DNA of 64,000 nt. It comes from an uncultured Prevotella sp. GTDB lineage: Bacteria > Bacteroidota > Bacteroidia > Bacteroidales > Bacteroidaceae. Each line of letters starts with the position of its first letter. Position 1 is the stretch's first letter. Of the stretch, positions 16,581 to 25,472 are shown in pieces. The notes under the pieces are model-generated. The model was not told where the DNA came from. It saw only the letters and a program-made list of their open reading frames with translations, and searched no databases. The stretch is from contig CALBYK010000319.1 of assembly GCA_937889855.1 (NCBI GenBank), positions 1 through 64,000 of the forward strand, in the 5' to 3' direction. The position numbers were made by a program, and so were the translations under genes.

Positions 16581-17855
16581 TTAGAACTTACCAGAATTGA
16601 TTGCCTTTTGGAGAGCGCATACGGTATCATTGCCGCAATAGCCGTCCTGAGACACGCCAAGATAAGCCTGGAGCTTCTTGATGCTGTTGGGGCCAAAGAA
16701 GCCGTCTGCATCAGCGCCAATCTTGCTCTGAAGCGCCTGAATAAGCTGAGAGCCAGAACCGCTTGTCACGAATTCCCAACCCTCGCCAGCGCGGACGATA
16801 TATTTCGCGTTGGACTTCGGCTGAGAACTGATGATGCCATCAACAGGCGTGCCAAGTTTCTTCTGAAGTGCCTTGGTCGTGGCTGGCCCCCACCAACCGT
16901 CAACGTCAACCGTGACAGTGCTAACCGTGGGCGTGGAAGAAGAAGCGCCGCCGCTGACAAAAGTGCCAGCGTTGAGTCTCTTCTGAAGCTCCATCACGCA
17001 AAGGCTGCCGCCATCACTAAGTGTGCCATCAACGGTCGTGCCGAGATAGCGCTGAAGAGCCTTGATGCTGTTGGGGCCAAACCAACCATCGGGGTCAGCT
17101 CCGATGAGACGCTGGAGCGCGATAATCATAGAAGAGCCGCCGCCGCAAGCGCTGGTGAATTCCCAAGCGCCAGTGGATGTACAAGCGCCAAGATAGGGCT
17201 TGTTGGAGGTGGGCTGGCAGGAAACATAACCGTCAACGGGTGTGCCAAGAGCCTTCTGAAGCTTGGCTACGGTGTTAGCACCAAAATAGCCATCAACGTC
17301 AAGCGTCTTGTTGACATCGTAGCTTGGCTTGGAGAAACTGGGAGATACGGGGGTGGAAGCGGCAGAGCCATAGGTCGGGCGAATGACAGCCTTCACGCAA
17401 TTCCAGTTGCGCGTGCGGCGAGCAACCACGCCACCATTACCTTGAGAGCCGCTTGTGCCAGAGGAAGTATTCCCTTCACAAGTTTGTATATACGAACCAT
17501 GGTTGACTTCTACGATACCAACGTGGTCGGCCACGCCGTCGCCGCCCCAGTCGAACAGCACGACGTCGCCAGGCTGGGCGGAATACTTGTTTACTGCGCG
17601 GCCAGCGTTCTTGCCGTCACGCTCAATCCAGGGGCAATAGGCACCAGGAAGACCAGGGCAGGTGGCGCCCGCCTGGTCAAAGACCCAGCTCACGAACATG
17701 GCGCAGTAGGGAACACCATTCGCGCCATAGTAACTATCGCCTGTCTTCTGGGCGTACCATCGACCATACTTCGTGCCAGTCTGAGGGTCATTCCAACGAG
17801 AATAGCCCACCTCGCCAGCGGCAATGCGTAGAACGTCTCTTGCGGTGTTAGCCAT
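16581..17855 (-). CDS. Endolysin: CHAP domain plus peptidoglycan-binding repeats
   Basis: This 424-residue protein has an N-terminal CHAP amidase/endopeptidase domain with the catalytic cysteine in PYCAMFVSWVF (about residue 52), the histidine in DHVGIVEV (about residue 110) and GDVVLFDW. It is followed by repeated peptidoglycan-binding modules, each with VDGYFG/DGWFG and LQ(K/R)xLGTxVDG, about residues 190-424. The repeats and the closing ALQKAINSGKF resemble lysozymes of Coriobacteriia such as Collinsella and Eggerthella, the best hint of host in this window. It cleaves the host wall at the end of infection. It is the last late gene before the terminator. Confidence 0.9.
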   Translation of the reverse strand: MANTARDVLRIAAGEVGYSRWNDPQTGTKYGRWYAQKTGDSYYGANGVPYCAMFVSWVFDQAGATCPGLPGAYCPWIERDGKNAGRAVNKYSAQPGDVVLFDWGGDGVADHVGIVEVNHGSYIQTCEGNTSSGTSGSQGNGGVVARRTRNWNCVKAVIRPTYGSAASTPVSPSFSKPSYDVNKTLDVDGYFGANTVAKLQKALGTPVDGYVSCQPTSNKPYLGACTSTGAWEFTSACGGGSSMIIALQRLIGADPDGWFGPNSIKALQRYLGTTVDGTLSDGGSLCVMELQKRLNAGTFVSGGASSSTPTVSTVTVDVDGWWGPATTKALQKKLGTPVDGIISSQPKSNAKYIVRAGEGWEFVTSGSGSQLIQALQSKIGADADGFFGPNSIKKLQAYLGVSQDGYCGNDTVCALQKAINSGKF

Positions 17856-17860
17856 GTTAT

Positions 17861-18010
17861 CTACTCACTCTCCTCATACTTCAAATCCATGACGGGCGCA
17901 ACATCACCATAATCCTCTTGTCCAGCAGAATCAGAGACAAGGTGCTCGTCTGCTGCGGCGCTCTCTTGGGTATCTTCCTTCTTCTTGAAAATCTTATCCA
18001 AAAAACTCAT
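17861..18010 (-). CDS. Small protein between holin and endolysin
   Basis: This 49-residue protein starts at ATG 18010 (AAGGAGG upstream); longer in-frame starts run into the terminator. A short amphipathic basic N-terminus (SFLDKIFKKK) is followed by a long acidic tail. It ends five bases before the endolysin start. Function unknown; position suggests an accessory lysis role or simply a translational leader for the endolysin. Confidence 0.6.
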   Translation of the reverse strand: MSFLDKIFKKKEDTQESAAADEHLVSDSAGQEDYGDVAPVMDLKYEESE

Positions 18011-18026
18011 TGTAACCTCCTTGCAT

Positions 18027-18067
18027 AAAAAAAACGGAGGCGGAGACACAATAGCCTCTGCCCCCGT
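18027..18067 (-). terminator. Terminator after the holin gene
   Basis: On the - strand, ACGGGGGC pairs with GCCTCCGT (one mismatch) and is followed by eight Ts. It lies between the holin stop and the Shine-Dalgarno of the 49-codon gene, so it would lower expression of the endolysin relative to the upstream genes. Confidence 0.7.
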
Positions 18068-18090
18068 ATATTTTTGGTTGTTAGAAAAAA

Positions 18091-18411
18091 TTATTCTGCG
18101 GAATCGCTCTTGGGCGCAATCTCGCCCTTCTCAATGAAGGCGGAGAAGGCATCATATACGCCACTGGAAGAGACGCAACTAACAGCGCCCCCGATGATGG
18201 CGAGAAGAATGCCCTCGGCAGTAATAGCACCGCCAGCGGTGACAGCAAGAATGACGCCAACGACAGCACCAACAACGATGTTGATAACAGGAATATATTT
18301 ATTTTGAATAGTCTCGTCAGAGACAAGGTGCTTAATGACGTAGCCAATCAAAAGGCCAAGCACGAGAATTGGGATGTTGAGCATCCCTGTAAGCTCAGAA
18401 ACAATATCCAT
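18091..18411 (-). CDS. Holin
   Basis: This 106-residue protein has three hydrophobic stretches (about residues 12-28, 42-60 and 64-85) and the segment GYVIKHLVSDE followed by NKYIPVINIVVG. That is close to the Phage_holin_5/Hol44 pattern (IKH…IPNKYIP). Holins form the timed lesion in the cytoplasmic membrane that lets the endolysin out. A charged C-terminus (EIAPKSDSAE) is typical. It is adjacent to the endolysin. Confidence 0.8.
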   Translation of the reverse strand: MDIVSELTGMLNIPILVLGLLIGYVIKHLVSDETIQNKYIPVINIVVGAVVGVILAVTAGGAITAEGILLAIIGGAVSCVSSSGVYDAFSAFIEKGEIAPKSDSAE

Positions 18412-18414
18412 TTA

Positions 18415-18597
18415 TTACTTCTCCTTCTCTACACCGAGGTCTTCGGCCTCTTCAGTCGTGTATTTCTTAATGAGCGTGTTCATCTGCTCCTCGGAGAGCT
18501 TGGTGTAATAGCGAACGACAGTCTCAACGTCCTCGCCATCCTTCACGCGAAGGTCGATAGCACGCTCGACAATACGTAGTGCGGCACCCTTTAGCAT
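18415..18597 (-). CDS. Small helical protein of the lysis region
   Basis: This 60-residue charged helical protein (RIVERAIDLRVKDGEDVETVVRYY) lies between the holin and a structural gene, with 3-4 nt spacing on both sides, so it is clearly in the operon. It resembles in size and placement the short XkdX-type proteins near phage holins, but no sequence signature confirms this. Confidence 0.6.
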   Translation of the reverse strand: MLKGAALRIVERAIDLRVKDGEDVETVVRYYTKLSEEQMNTLIKKYTTEEAEDLGVEKEK

Positions 18598-18600
18598 AAG

Positions 18601-19116
18601 TTATACTCCAATCATATCGGCGATGGTCATTGTGATATCATTAAGGTCAGACTCGGCAGATGTCAGACGGTCGGGACCAGAGTCAAGGAATTCAGCTTCC
18701 TTCTTCTGCTTTTCCTCAGCAGCCTTCTTGGCCGCAAGTTCCTCTTCTGTATAGAGTTTGTAACGCTGAATGTCTTCCATCTCATCATAGGCATCCTTGG
18801 CGTCCTGGTGTTCCACATCAATGACGTGAGCAACGTCGCACCCCGTCTGCTCTCTCTCCTCGCCCCCATCTGGCACATAGGAGAAAAAGACGTCACTATT
18901 CTTTTTTACGTGAGCATCGTTTTCCCAATCCTCGTCAACGACATACTTGGTATTATCATTGAAGTAGAACGCCTTGGGATAATAGTGCCCCTGCTCGGCA
19001 ATCTCGGCGACCGCATCATGATGTTCCTTGAACACCTGCTCGTTGACGAGATAGCCAACAGACAAGTCAACTTGGTCCTGCGTCAGTTCCTTGTCATTCT
19101 CATCTAGAATCCGCAT
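18601..19116 (-). CDS. Phage protein of unknown function, lysis/tail junction
   Basis: This 171-residue protein is preceded by AAAAAAGGAG. The N-terminal half has beta-rich segments (YYPKAFYFNDNTKYVVDED); the second half is a charged coiled-coil-like stretch (EEELAAKKAAEEKQKKEAEF) ending in a short hydrophobic tail. It probably belongs to the tail-fibre module. The preceding intergenic region holds a TATACT box. No domain recognised. Confidence 0.62.
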   Translation of the reverse strand: MRILDENDKELTQDQVDLSVGYLVNEQVFKEHHDAVAEIAEQGHYYPKAFYFNDNTKYVVDEDWENDAHVKKNSDVFFSYVPDGGEEREQTGCDVAHVIDVEHQDAKDAYDEMEDIQRYKLYTEEELAAKKAAEEKQKKEAEFLDSGPDRLTSAESDLNDITMTIADMIGV

Positions 19117-19158
19117 ATCAACTCCTTTTTTCTCTTATTGACTTATTGCCAACCTTAT

Positions 19159-19164
19159 AGTATA
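19159..19164 (-). promoter_or_regulatory. TATACT box before the lysis genes
   Basis: On the - strand GTATATACTATAAGG lies about 45 bp before the 171-codon gene and after the fibre gene stop. The -10 box is good, but no recognisable -35 box exists at 16-18 bp. Similar boxes precede the array terminal gene and the major tail protein, so a phage-modified polymerase may use them. Confidence 0.35.
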
Positions 19165-19168
19165 TACC

Positions 19169-20404
19169 CTACTCCGTCTTAAAATATACATTCTTTATTG
19201 GCACTTCTGACTTTGTTGACACACTTGTGGTTGACCCTTCAATCTTAGTGGTTGACGGAGAATATAAGTATATGTTCTTGATATCCGCATCAGAATTAAT
19301 CCAAATTTGTGGCGTACGAGTGAGTGGAGTCCAATCGCTATAGATACGGTTTTGACCATCAGGAGTCTCAACGTAGCACTGCACAAAAATAGTGTTGTTA
19401 TCCAAATTATCTTTATCATAATATATCATTGTGTCGTCACCGCCAGTTGGAGCACCAAGCAGCCCCGGATATACGCCGTCATTATCTTCTTTCGATAATG
19501 ATATTGAAGTAGTACTCCCCGTTTCTACGTTATTTGCCCCGCCTGCGACAGGTAAAAAAACACCGTCTTCGTCAGTACCTCCTTGACCGGCAATGCCGCA
19601 ATCCTTCTTGGCGTAGCCAACTTTCCAAGTAACTTTTCCGACATACCAGTGAGCAGCAGTAGACGTTGCCGTAGCATTATACATAGATACAATATTTTTC
19701 ATTTTTTCATTAGTAATATCGGCTACTGTTGCTCCTGCTTTTGGATACCAACAGCCAAAAATCAAATCTGGGGCAGTAATGCCGGAATAGACAACCGCAC
19801 TTTCTGTGTATGCGGAGGTGCCAGCACTATTCTTTGACGCAACCCTGAACTTGTACTTTCCGTTCTTCCAATTCGAGCCGTCCCCATACTGATAACTGGT
19901 GCTGCTTCCCGAGATGGAGGTTGAGACGTCCTTCCACCCTGTATCATCCTTGTTTACTTGCAGGATGTTTGCAGAGATGCCGCCGCTTGACGGCTGGTTA
20001 TTTGTCCAAGACACCGTAATCCATCCCGCACGTGACGCGGACGGGGCAGTGAAAACGGCCTTGACGTTGGAGGGTGAGCCAGGAACCGATGCAGGACGCG
20101 CGACAGCAGGAACTGTCACAGTCGTGCTTGCGTCGGTGTTTCCTTGGAATGAACCCCACTGATAGCAATATACACGACAGGTGTACGTCCTTGCGCTATA
20201 GCTCGTACCAACGTCATACGTGTCAGACCAAGATGGACTGTTCTTTTGGATATTGAGCGTGTGAGAGTTAGACCCAACGCCATCAACTGATGTGCTGCAA
20301 GGGACAGAACTGTTCCAAGAGCCGTGATTGTTGTTGAAGGTGCCTGTAACGGTGATATACCTGCTGCCAGACACACTCGCAGAAATTGAAACGGTATTTG
20401 CCAT
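19169..20404 (-). CDS. Structural protein with fibronectin type III-like domain
   Basis: This 411-residue protein is a chain of beta-sandwich-like segments. A fibronectin type III-like core is visible at about residues 108-210 (PGSPSNVKAVFTAP…SWTNNQPSSGG…YKFRVASKNSAGTSAYTES). Such domains decorate phage tails and bind carbohydrate. The rest is Ser/Thr/Gly-rich. It has an ATG start and lies at the end of the fibre cluster, so it is probably an accessory tail-tip or adhesion protein. Confidence 0.72.
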   Translation of the reverse strand: MANTVSISASVSGSRYITVTGTFNNNHGSWNSSVPCSTSVDGVGSNSHTLNIQKNSPSWSDTYDVGTSYSARTYTCRVYCYQWGSFQGNTDASTTVTVPAVARPASVPGSPSNVKAVFTAPSASRAGWITVSWTNNQPSSGGISANILQVNKDDTGWKDVSTSISGSSTSYQYGDGSNWKNGKYKFRVASKNSAGTSAYTESAVVYSGITAPDLIFGCWYPKAGATVADITNEKMKNIVSMYNATATSTAAHWYVGKVTWKVGYAKKDCGIAGQGGTDEDGVFLPVAGGANNVETGSTTSISLSKEDNDGVYPGLLGAPTGGDDTMIYYDKDNLDNNTIFVQCYVETPDGQNRIYSDWTPLTRTPQIWINSDADIKNIYLYSPSTTKIEGSTTSVSTKSEVPIKNVYFKTE

Positions 20405-20430
20405 TTATCCTTATCACTCCTCTCTTGGGG

Positions 20431-20928
20431 CTAAATCTGAATCCACAGTTTGACGTTGGAGTCTGTTGGCTCGGCACTTTGCACCGCAACCGTTCCAACA
20501 TCCTCACCAAGCTTAGCAAGTGTCACAGAATCGTCAGCGACCGTGGCCGTGGGGGTCGCCCACGTGCCATCGCCACGTAGAAAAGACGCTTGCTGCCCCT
20601 TTGCTGGAGCGGGAGCATAACCAGCCGTACCTGCCGCGTCAGCCGTAGCGCCCTTGAGCGCAGTCCAAGTATTGGTGTCAGTATCTGTCACGCTGGTCTT
20701 GCTGCCGTCGCTCCCTGTTAGAGTAATGGTCGAGCCGCTCTTTGTCAGTGTATAGGTCGTGTTTGTGTTAATGTCGTCCTTGATTTGCAACAGCGTTGAC
20801 GCCGAGGTCCCAAGCCACATCTTTCCTGTGTCCGTCGCAACATACAACGCGCCGTCTAGCACTTTTTTAGAGTTCTGTAGCGCGAGGATGGTAGGTTCTT
20901 CAGCTTTGATGAAGTGTACTCTGCTCAA
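20431..20928 (-). CDS. Tail fibre-associated protein with shared C-terminal module
   Basis: This 165-residue protein starts at TTG (AAAGGAG upstream). The N-terminus has LDGALYVATDTGKMWLG, a motif found in several fibres of this cluster. The middle is Thr/Gly-rich with RGDGTWATP. The last roughly 35 residues (VTLAKLGEDVGTVAVQSAEPTDSN, then LWIQI) are nearly the same as the end of the 479-residue fibre at 31984-33423. That points to a common attachment or trimerisation tip. Confidence 0.7.
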   Translation of the reverse strand: MSRVHFIKAEEPTILALQNSKKVLDGALYVATDTGKMWLGTSASTLLQIKDDINTNTTYTLTKSGSTITLTGSDGSKTSVTDTDTNTWTALKGATADAAGTAGYAPAPAKGQQASFLRGDGTWATPTATVADDSVTLAKLGEDVGTVAVQSAEPTDSNVKLWIQI

Positions 20929-20954
20929 TGCGCCGCACTCCTTTCTTCTATTGG

Positions 20955-21007
20955 TTTACGCATTAATAGATGATATTATACCCAAATATTACCCATCAAT
21001 GCGTAAA
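20955..21007. promoter_or_regulatory. Inverted repeat flanking a TATAAT box
   Basis: TTTACGCATT (20955-20964) and AATGCGTAAA (20998-21007) form a perfect 10-bp inverted repeat with a 33-bp centre. On the - strand the centre contains TTGGGTATAATATC, a consensus -10 box for the gene at 20431-20928. This has the layout of a promoter between two operator half-sites. Alternatively the repeat forms a hairpin at the 5' end of the message. Confidence 0.45.
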
Positions 21008-21011
21008 TAAG

Positions 21012-21042
21012 AAAAGGGGAGAGGGGAATCACCCTTCTCCCC
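21012..21042 (-). terminator. Terminator after the 534-residue fibre gene
   Basis: GGGGAGAAGGGTGATTCCCC continuing CTCTCCCC folds into a strong stem on the - strand, followed by a short T stretch (TTTTC). Confidence 0.7.
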
Positions 21043-21053
21043 TCCTCAATCAA

Positions 21054-22658
21054 TTAAAGCGTACCCCAGGTGAGGGCAGCCTCGATATCACTCTTGAGAG
21101 TAGCAACGGCATCGTCGGCGTGCTTCTCGGCGGCAGACTGAGCAGCAGCGGCAGCGCCACTCTTGTCATAAGCCGTGGACTCGGTGAAGGCAGCGGAGCC
21201 TAGACCGTGGACGGCCACCTCAGCACCATCAACGGTGATGTTGCCGTTGGTGGCAGACTCGACGATGGACTGGACGGCACTATCGGCCTTCTTGCCCTGA
21301 GCAGCGGTGGCGAACTCGGAAGCAGCATGGCTTGCAATGTCGCCGAGACCATGGACGGCAACATCGGTACCCTTCACAGAGATGGTGCCAACGCCAGCGG
21401 CACCCGTCTTGATGTCGGCGGCCTGAAGCGCGGAGTCAGCCTTGGCGCCCTGGTCAGCCGTCGCATAGTTGGCGGCAAGGCCATCGGCATATGCCTTGGC
21501 ATCCGTTAGCGCCTTGTCGGCCTTTGAGGTCGCGTCGGTCGCGGCGGCGGTGGTAGCGGCCTTCTGCGCGTTGGAGGCGGCAGTGTCGGCGTAAGACTTG
21601 GTGGCATAGTTGGTGAGATCAACCTCGGAGGAGCCGATCTTCTCAAGCGAGGAGACGATGGGCGCGCTTTCTTCCTTGGCAGCAACGGTGAGGTTGCCGT
21701 CCTCGTCGGCAACGGCAGTCACCTTGTTGTAGTCGCCACGAGGGTCCTTGATGAAGTTACCAACGGCAATTGTCTTGCCCTCGGGGACCGTGACCTTGGA
21801 GGCAGCGAACTTGCCACCAGCGGAAGGAACGTTCTCTGTGGCATTGTAGACCGGGGCCGAAGCGGTCGAGACGAGAATGTACTCGTCATAGGCGTTTCCA
21901 GAAGCGCCACCATTGGGCACCATATAGATTGTGTCAGCGTCAGCATCCGCGACAGCGGGAAGCGCATCGACGATCTGACGCTTGAGGTGGTGGGCATTGG
22001 CGACAGCGGCCGCAATCTTGGAATCGGTCTCGATCTTCGTGTAGGCGTCAGTGATTCCGTACCCGGAGAGGGTGGTTGCCTTGTCGGCCTTACCGTCAAC
22101 GGTGGTCGTGAGTGCAGCAATGTCGTTCTTGTTCGTCGTCACCTGGCCGTCGGAAAGCTCCTTCACCTTGGAGTCGGTGTAGGTGGCAGCGGCGGTCGTT
22201 GCGGCGGCCTGAGCGTCAGAGGCGGCCTTCTTGATGGAGCCGTCGCCCGTGCCCTCGATGGTGTCAAGACGAGAGGTCACAGAGGACAGGTCAATGTTGG
22301 CAAGCTTGGAGGTCACATAGTCGGCAACGGCCTTCTGGGTGGCGAGGGTGTTGTTGTCCGGCGTGTCCGCAATCTTGCCGGGGCTGGGCTTGACGATGAC
22401 CACATAGTCCGTGCCATTGAAGAAGCGGGCCTCGCCATTCGTGGTGTTCACGTAGATGGTGTTGACCTCTGGCTTTGCGGTCGAGTCCTCGGCGTTGGAC
22501 GGGAACTCGGTCACGGCCTTGAAGATGCCGCCGGAGTAAGGAGTGGACCCCTTGTAGATGGTACGGGAGTCGGTAATAAAGTACAGCGTACCTTCATCCT
22601 TGGCGGAAAGCGCCGCATAATCAGCTGCGGATGCGGTAACAAACTTAACTAGAGCCAT
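21054..22658 (-). CDS. Tail fibre protein (paralog 1)
   Basis: This 534-residue fibre has an N-terminal segment EGTLYFITDSRTIYKG and a middle block with SGYGITDAYTKIET and HLKRQIVDALP…DTIYMVPNG. These also occur in the fibre at 23125-24753, so the two are paralogs. The C-terminal half consists of Ala-rich coiled-coil-like stretches (AASNAQKAATTAAATDATSK) typical of trimeric shafts. It has an ATG start and is followed by a terminator. The receptor-binding part is not recognisable. Confidence 0.78.
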   Translation of the reverse strand: MALVKFVTASAADYAALSAKDEGTLYFITDSRTIYKGSTPYSGGIFKAVTEFPSNAEDSTAKPEVNTIYVNTTNGEARFFNGTDYVVIVKPSPGKIADTPDNNTLATQKAVADYVTSKLANIDLSSVTSRLDTIEGTGDGSIKKAASDAQAAATTAAATYTDSKVKELSDGQVTTNKNDIAALTTTVDGKADKATTLSGYGITDAYTKIETDSKIAAAVANAHHLKRQIVDALPAVADADADTIYMVPNGGASGNAYDEYILVSTASAPVYNATENVPSAGGKFAASKVTVPEGKTIAVGNFIKDPRGDYNKVTAVADEDGNLTVAAKEESAPIVSSLEKIGSSEVDLTNYATKSYADTAASNAQKAATTAAATDATSKADKALTDAKAYADGLAANYATADQGAKADSALQAADIKTGAAGVGTISVKGTDVAVHGLGDIASHAASEFATAAQGKKADSAVQSIVESATNGNITVDGAEVAVHGLGSAAFTESTAYDKSGAAAAAQSAAEKHADDAVATLKSDIEAALTWGTL

Positions 22659-22674
22659 TTATGCATCATCCTTT

Positions 22675-23106
22675 CTAAGAAAGCGTGCTCCATTCGGTCT
22701 TATTGGCAACGACGATATACGTTTTTGTCAGCTCGTCCCACCTGTACGTTCCAGTATCGCAGACATATAGCACCTTCGGGTTTCCTGTCTTTGGAAATCC
22801 CTCTTCGGTGTCAGAAATCAAGACCTGCTCTGATGCCTCTGGCGTGATGCGTTTCCATGAGCCATGGTAACGCCACATGACCCCGGTTTCCTCGACGTAG
22901 TAGAAGCCCTCCACGGGCGCAAGGACACCGAGCCTGTCAGAGTCCGAAGCGAACACGCTGATGCAGTCATACCCCAATCTCTGACCGCCCATGTCTAGAT
23001 ATATCTGCTTTGTGTCACGAGTGAAGGTAAGTTGTCCGTCTATGACCTGCAAACTTGACAACTTTGATTTCGTCGTGCTATAACATTTTAGTATCGCGGA
23101 AGCCAT
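22675..23106 (-). CDS. Short fibre/tail accessory protein
   Basis: This 143-residue protein opens with a beta-rich region containing DGQLTFTRDTKQIYLDMGG, the same kind of N-terminal motif as the neighbouring fibres. It continues with RWDE- and YVCDTGTYRW-type segments. It lies between two paralogous long fibres. A small fibre adaptor is likely; no exact family recognised. Confidence 0.65.
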   Translation of the reverse strand: MASAILKCYSTTKSKLSSLQVIDGQLTFTRDTKQIYLDMGGQRLGYDCISVFASDSDRLGVLAPVEGFYYVEETGVMWRYHGSWKRITPEASEQVLISDTEEGFPKTGNPKVLYVCDTGTYRWDELTKTYIVVANKTEWSTLS

Positions 23107-23124
23107 ACCTTCACCCCCGTCTTA

Positions 23125-24753
23125 CTAAAACTCGGTAATCGTAAGTGCCGTGTCGGTGTAGGTGTTTGAAGCGGCGATAGCCTCTTTCTTGGCAGTCGCG
23201 ATTGCCTCCGCAGACGCGGTACCGCCAGAGCCAACAGCGGTGTCGATGTACGCCTTGACCGTCGTGCTTGCGTCAATGTCGCCGATGCGGTCAGACAGGG
23301 ACTTGTCAACGGCCGTCTGGTCTACCTTGGTGTTGAGGTTGTCCGAGATGGGCTTGAGGGCCGTGTCCGTATAGGACTTGGCAGAGTCGAGGGTGGTGGC
23401 ATCCTGAGTGTCGGCATACGTCTTGGCGTCAGTCAGTGCTTGATTGGCAGACCCCGCTGCGTCATAGTTCTTGGCAAGCCCGTCGGAATAAGCCTTCGCA
23501 TCCGTAAGGGCCTTGTCAGCCTTGGCCTGAGCATCGGTGGCAGCTGCGGTCTTGGCATCATCGACTGCCTTGGTGACGTCAGAGGTCTTGGCATATCCGG
23601 TGAGGTCAACTGCGGTGTCACCAATCTTCTCGAACCTCTTGACGCCCGCATCCATAAGCTGAGGACCAGAAGCAACAGAAGCTCCGATGGTGATGGTGGT
23701 GTCGCCGACAGCCGTGATAAGCTGGTAGTTGCCACGGTCGGAAGCCTCGTGGGTGTACTCACCAACCTTGAACGTCTCACCCGTGGCAAAATAGCTCTTC
23801 TGCTCTTCGCCGCCTGCGGAGTGAAGCGACCCGTTCTTGTCGGCACCAGTGCCCGCAAGCTGTTGGTGGACAACCGGGACAACCGTCTGAGACGCGGAGA
23901 TGGTGATGGTGCTGTCCCCAACAGCAGAGATGATGGAATAGTTGCCACGGGTGTCCTTGGTGAACTCGCCTACGCGGAACACCTCTCCGTCAGCGAACTT
24001 GGACTTGGGCTCCTCGCCGCCACTGATGTTGAGGTGGCCGTCGTCAGCTGCCCCCTCCTTGGGCGTGTGAATCTTGATGGCAGAGGGGGTCTCCTTGCCC
24101 TGAACGACGATGTACTCCTCATAAGAGTTGTCGCCGCTCTCGCCGTTGGGCACCATATAGATGGTGTCTTCGTCTGCGGAGTCAGCATCAGGAAGCTTGT
24201 CCACAATAAGCCGCTTGAGGTGGCCAGCACTTGCGACGGCATTTGCGATGGCCGTGTTAGTCTCGCTCTTGGTATAAGCGTCCGTGATGCCATAAGCAGC
24301 CAGGGTGTCGCCCTTGTCGGCCTTGGCGTCAAGCTTGGTGTTGATGGTGTCGATTGCGGACTGAAGGTTGTCAACCTGCTCGAACACCGTAACATAAGCG
24401 GTGCCGTTCCAGATGCTACCCTTCTTGTCGGTGGTGTTGATGTAGACAACGCCCTGCTCCTGACCCGTCTTGGGGAGCTCGGTCACAACCTGCACGTAGT
24501 TCTTGACCGCTGATGCGTCAAGACCGACCTTGGTCAGGGTATATGCGCCTGCCTCGCCGTCAAGGATATAGGCATTGTAGTTGTTGCCCTCCTTGACGGT
24601 GATTATCTGACCAGCATAGGCCGTTGGACTTTGAGCGTATGTCTGTGCATCAGCTAGGGAATCATAGGTTGAAGATGCGTCAAGCGGTAAGTTAGAACCT
24701 CTTGAATATGATTTTACCGCTACGACAAGGTTCTTACTTTCTATAGTAGACAC
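23125..24753 (-). CDS. Tail fibre protein (paralog 2)
   Basis: This 542-residue fibre starts at GTG 24753, seven bases after AAGGAG; the longer frame up to 24780 would overlap the endonuclease end. The region AAYGITDAYTKSET, then HLKRLIVDKLP…DTIYMVPNG, is homologous to the fibre at 21054-22658. It contains an internal duplication: two copies of a segment with KFA/YFATGE.FKVGE(F/Y)T…(N/D)RGNY (about residues 240-340). The C-terminus is an Ala-rich coiled shaft. Its Shine-Dalgarno lies in the tail of the upstream endonuclease gene. Confidence 0.76.
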   Translation of the reverse strand: MSTIESKNLVVAVKSYSRGSNLPLDASSTYDSLADAQTYAQSPTAYAGQIITVKEGNNYNAYILDGEAGAYTLTKVGLDASAVKNYVQVVTELPKTGQEQGVVYINTTDKKGSIWNGTAYVTVFEQVDNLQSAIDTINTKLDAKADKGDTLAAYGITDAYTKSETNTAIANAVASAGHLKRLIVDKLPDADSADEDTIYMVPNGESGDNSYEEYIVVQGKETPSAIKIHTPKEGAADDGHLNISGGEEPKSKFADGEVFRVGEFTKDTRGNYSIISAVGDSTITISASQTVVPVVHQQLAGTGADKNGSLHSAGGEEQKSYFATGETFKVGEYTHEASDRGNYQLITAVGDTTITIGASVASGPQLMDAGVKRFEKIGDTAVDLTGYAKTSDVTKAVDDAKTAAATDAQAKADKALTDAKAYSDGLAKNYDAAGSANQALTDAKTYADTQDATTLDSAKSYTDTALKPISDNLNTKVDQTAVDKSLSDRIGDIDASTTVKAYIDTAVGSGGTASAEAIATAKKEAIAASNTYTDTALTITEF

Positions 24754-24754
24754 A

Positions 24755-25472
24755 TTAATACTCCTTCCGTGCCATAGCAATTTTATTACGTAAATAATTG
24801 GCGCCTAGCAATTTTTTGGCATATACGGTGTAGGGAATTCTAATCATAGAGATGTGATTTTGTCTGCACCACTCATCTTTGATATAGTCATATGTTTGAT
24901 TTCGTTGAAGTTGCGCGATGCCTCCAAAAAAATCATTAGCAGCATAATGTTGCTCCCCATCGTATTCAATGCAAATTCTTTCAGGATGTAAATAAAAGTC
25001 GAAACGGAGAGGACGACCATGTGGTGAAAGACAGTCGGAGAATATCTTTTCCCGTACAAAATCGTATCCAAGTTGAAACAGCAAAGAAGATACCAATTCT
25101 TCTCCATTGCTTTTTTGTTCGTTGATAGTTTAAGCAGTCAAGACAAAAATAACGACGAACACTTTCGCAATCATTAACATCGCAGACGAAATCGTGCTTG
25201 TCACATTTAGTACAATGGTATTTAGCAATACCATGTATGTTACGAGCGCCACGTCTGACCCACCCTAAAAAAACAGGGGCGTATAAATCGTCGTTAATTG
25301 CGCGTCCTATAATGTGTCTGTTTTTAGTACATCTCCGACATTCGTCACACAATCCACTTCGTAGGCCATTCCGCATTCTATTTTCTTGAGCAATAAATGT
25401 ATTAGTACACCCCTGATTGGCGCAAACGCATTCAGTCAATCTTGCCTTAGCACCTCCTTTTGGGTGGTACAT
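24755..25472 (-). pseudogene. Free-standing PD-(D/E)XK (Vsr-like) homing endonuclease, frameshifted
   Basis: Two overlapping frames make one protein. The first (from 25472) has cysteine-pair zinc motifs (CANQGC, CDEC, CTKC, CLDC). The second has the nuclease signature LRFDFYL…ICIEYDGEQHY (24755 to about 25110). They join naturally as NYQRTK-SNGEELVSSLL if one base is removed from an A6 run (25111-25116). A second tiny frame precedes it (GTG 25563 to 25447). The gene is AT-rich and lies between two tail genes with no intron signs. It is inactive as written unless ribosomes shift +1 or the A run is a sequencing error. Its 3' end supplies the ribosome-binding site of the next fibre gene. Confidence 0.7.

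Noticed and set aside
16608..17831. 407-codon open frame on the + strand opposite the endolysin
   Set aside because: It is a shadow of the high-GC repeats of the endolysin; no ribosome-binding site, no domain.
19139..19167. TTGACT-17-TATATA on the + strand
   Set aside because: It resembles a promoter but faces against all genes of this arm; taken as chance in AT-rich spacer.
21987..22652. Long + strand open frames opposite the fibre genes
   Set aside because: They mirror Ala-rich coiled-coil coding sequence and have no ribosome-binding sites or domains.
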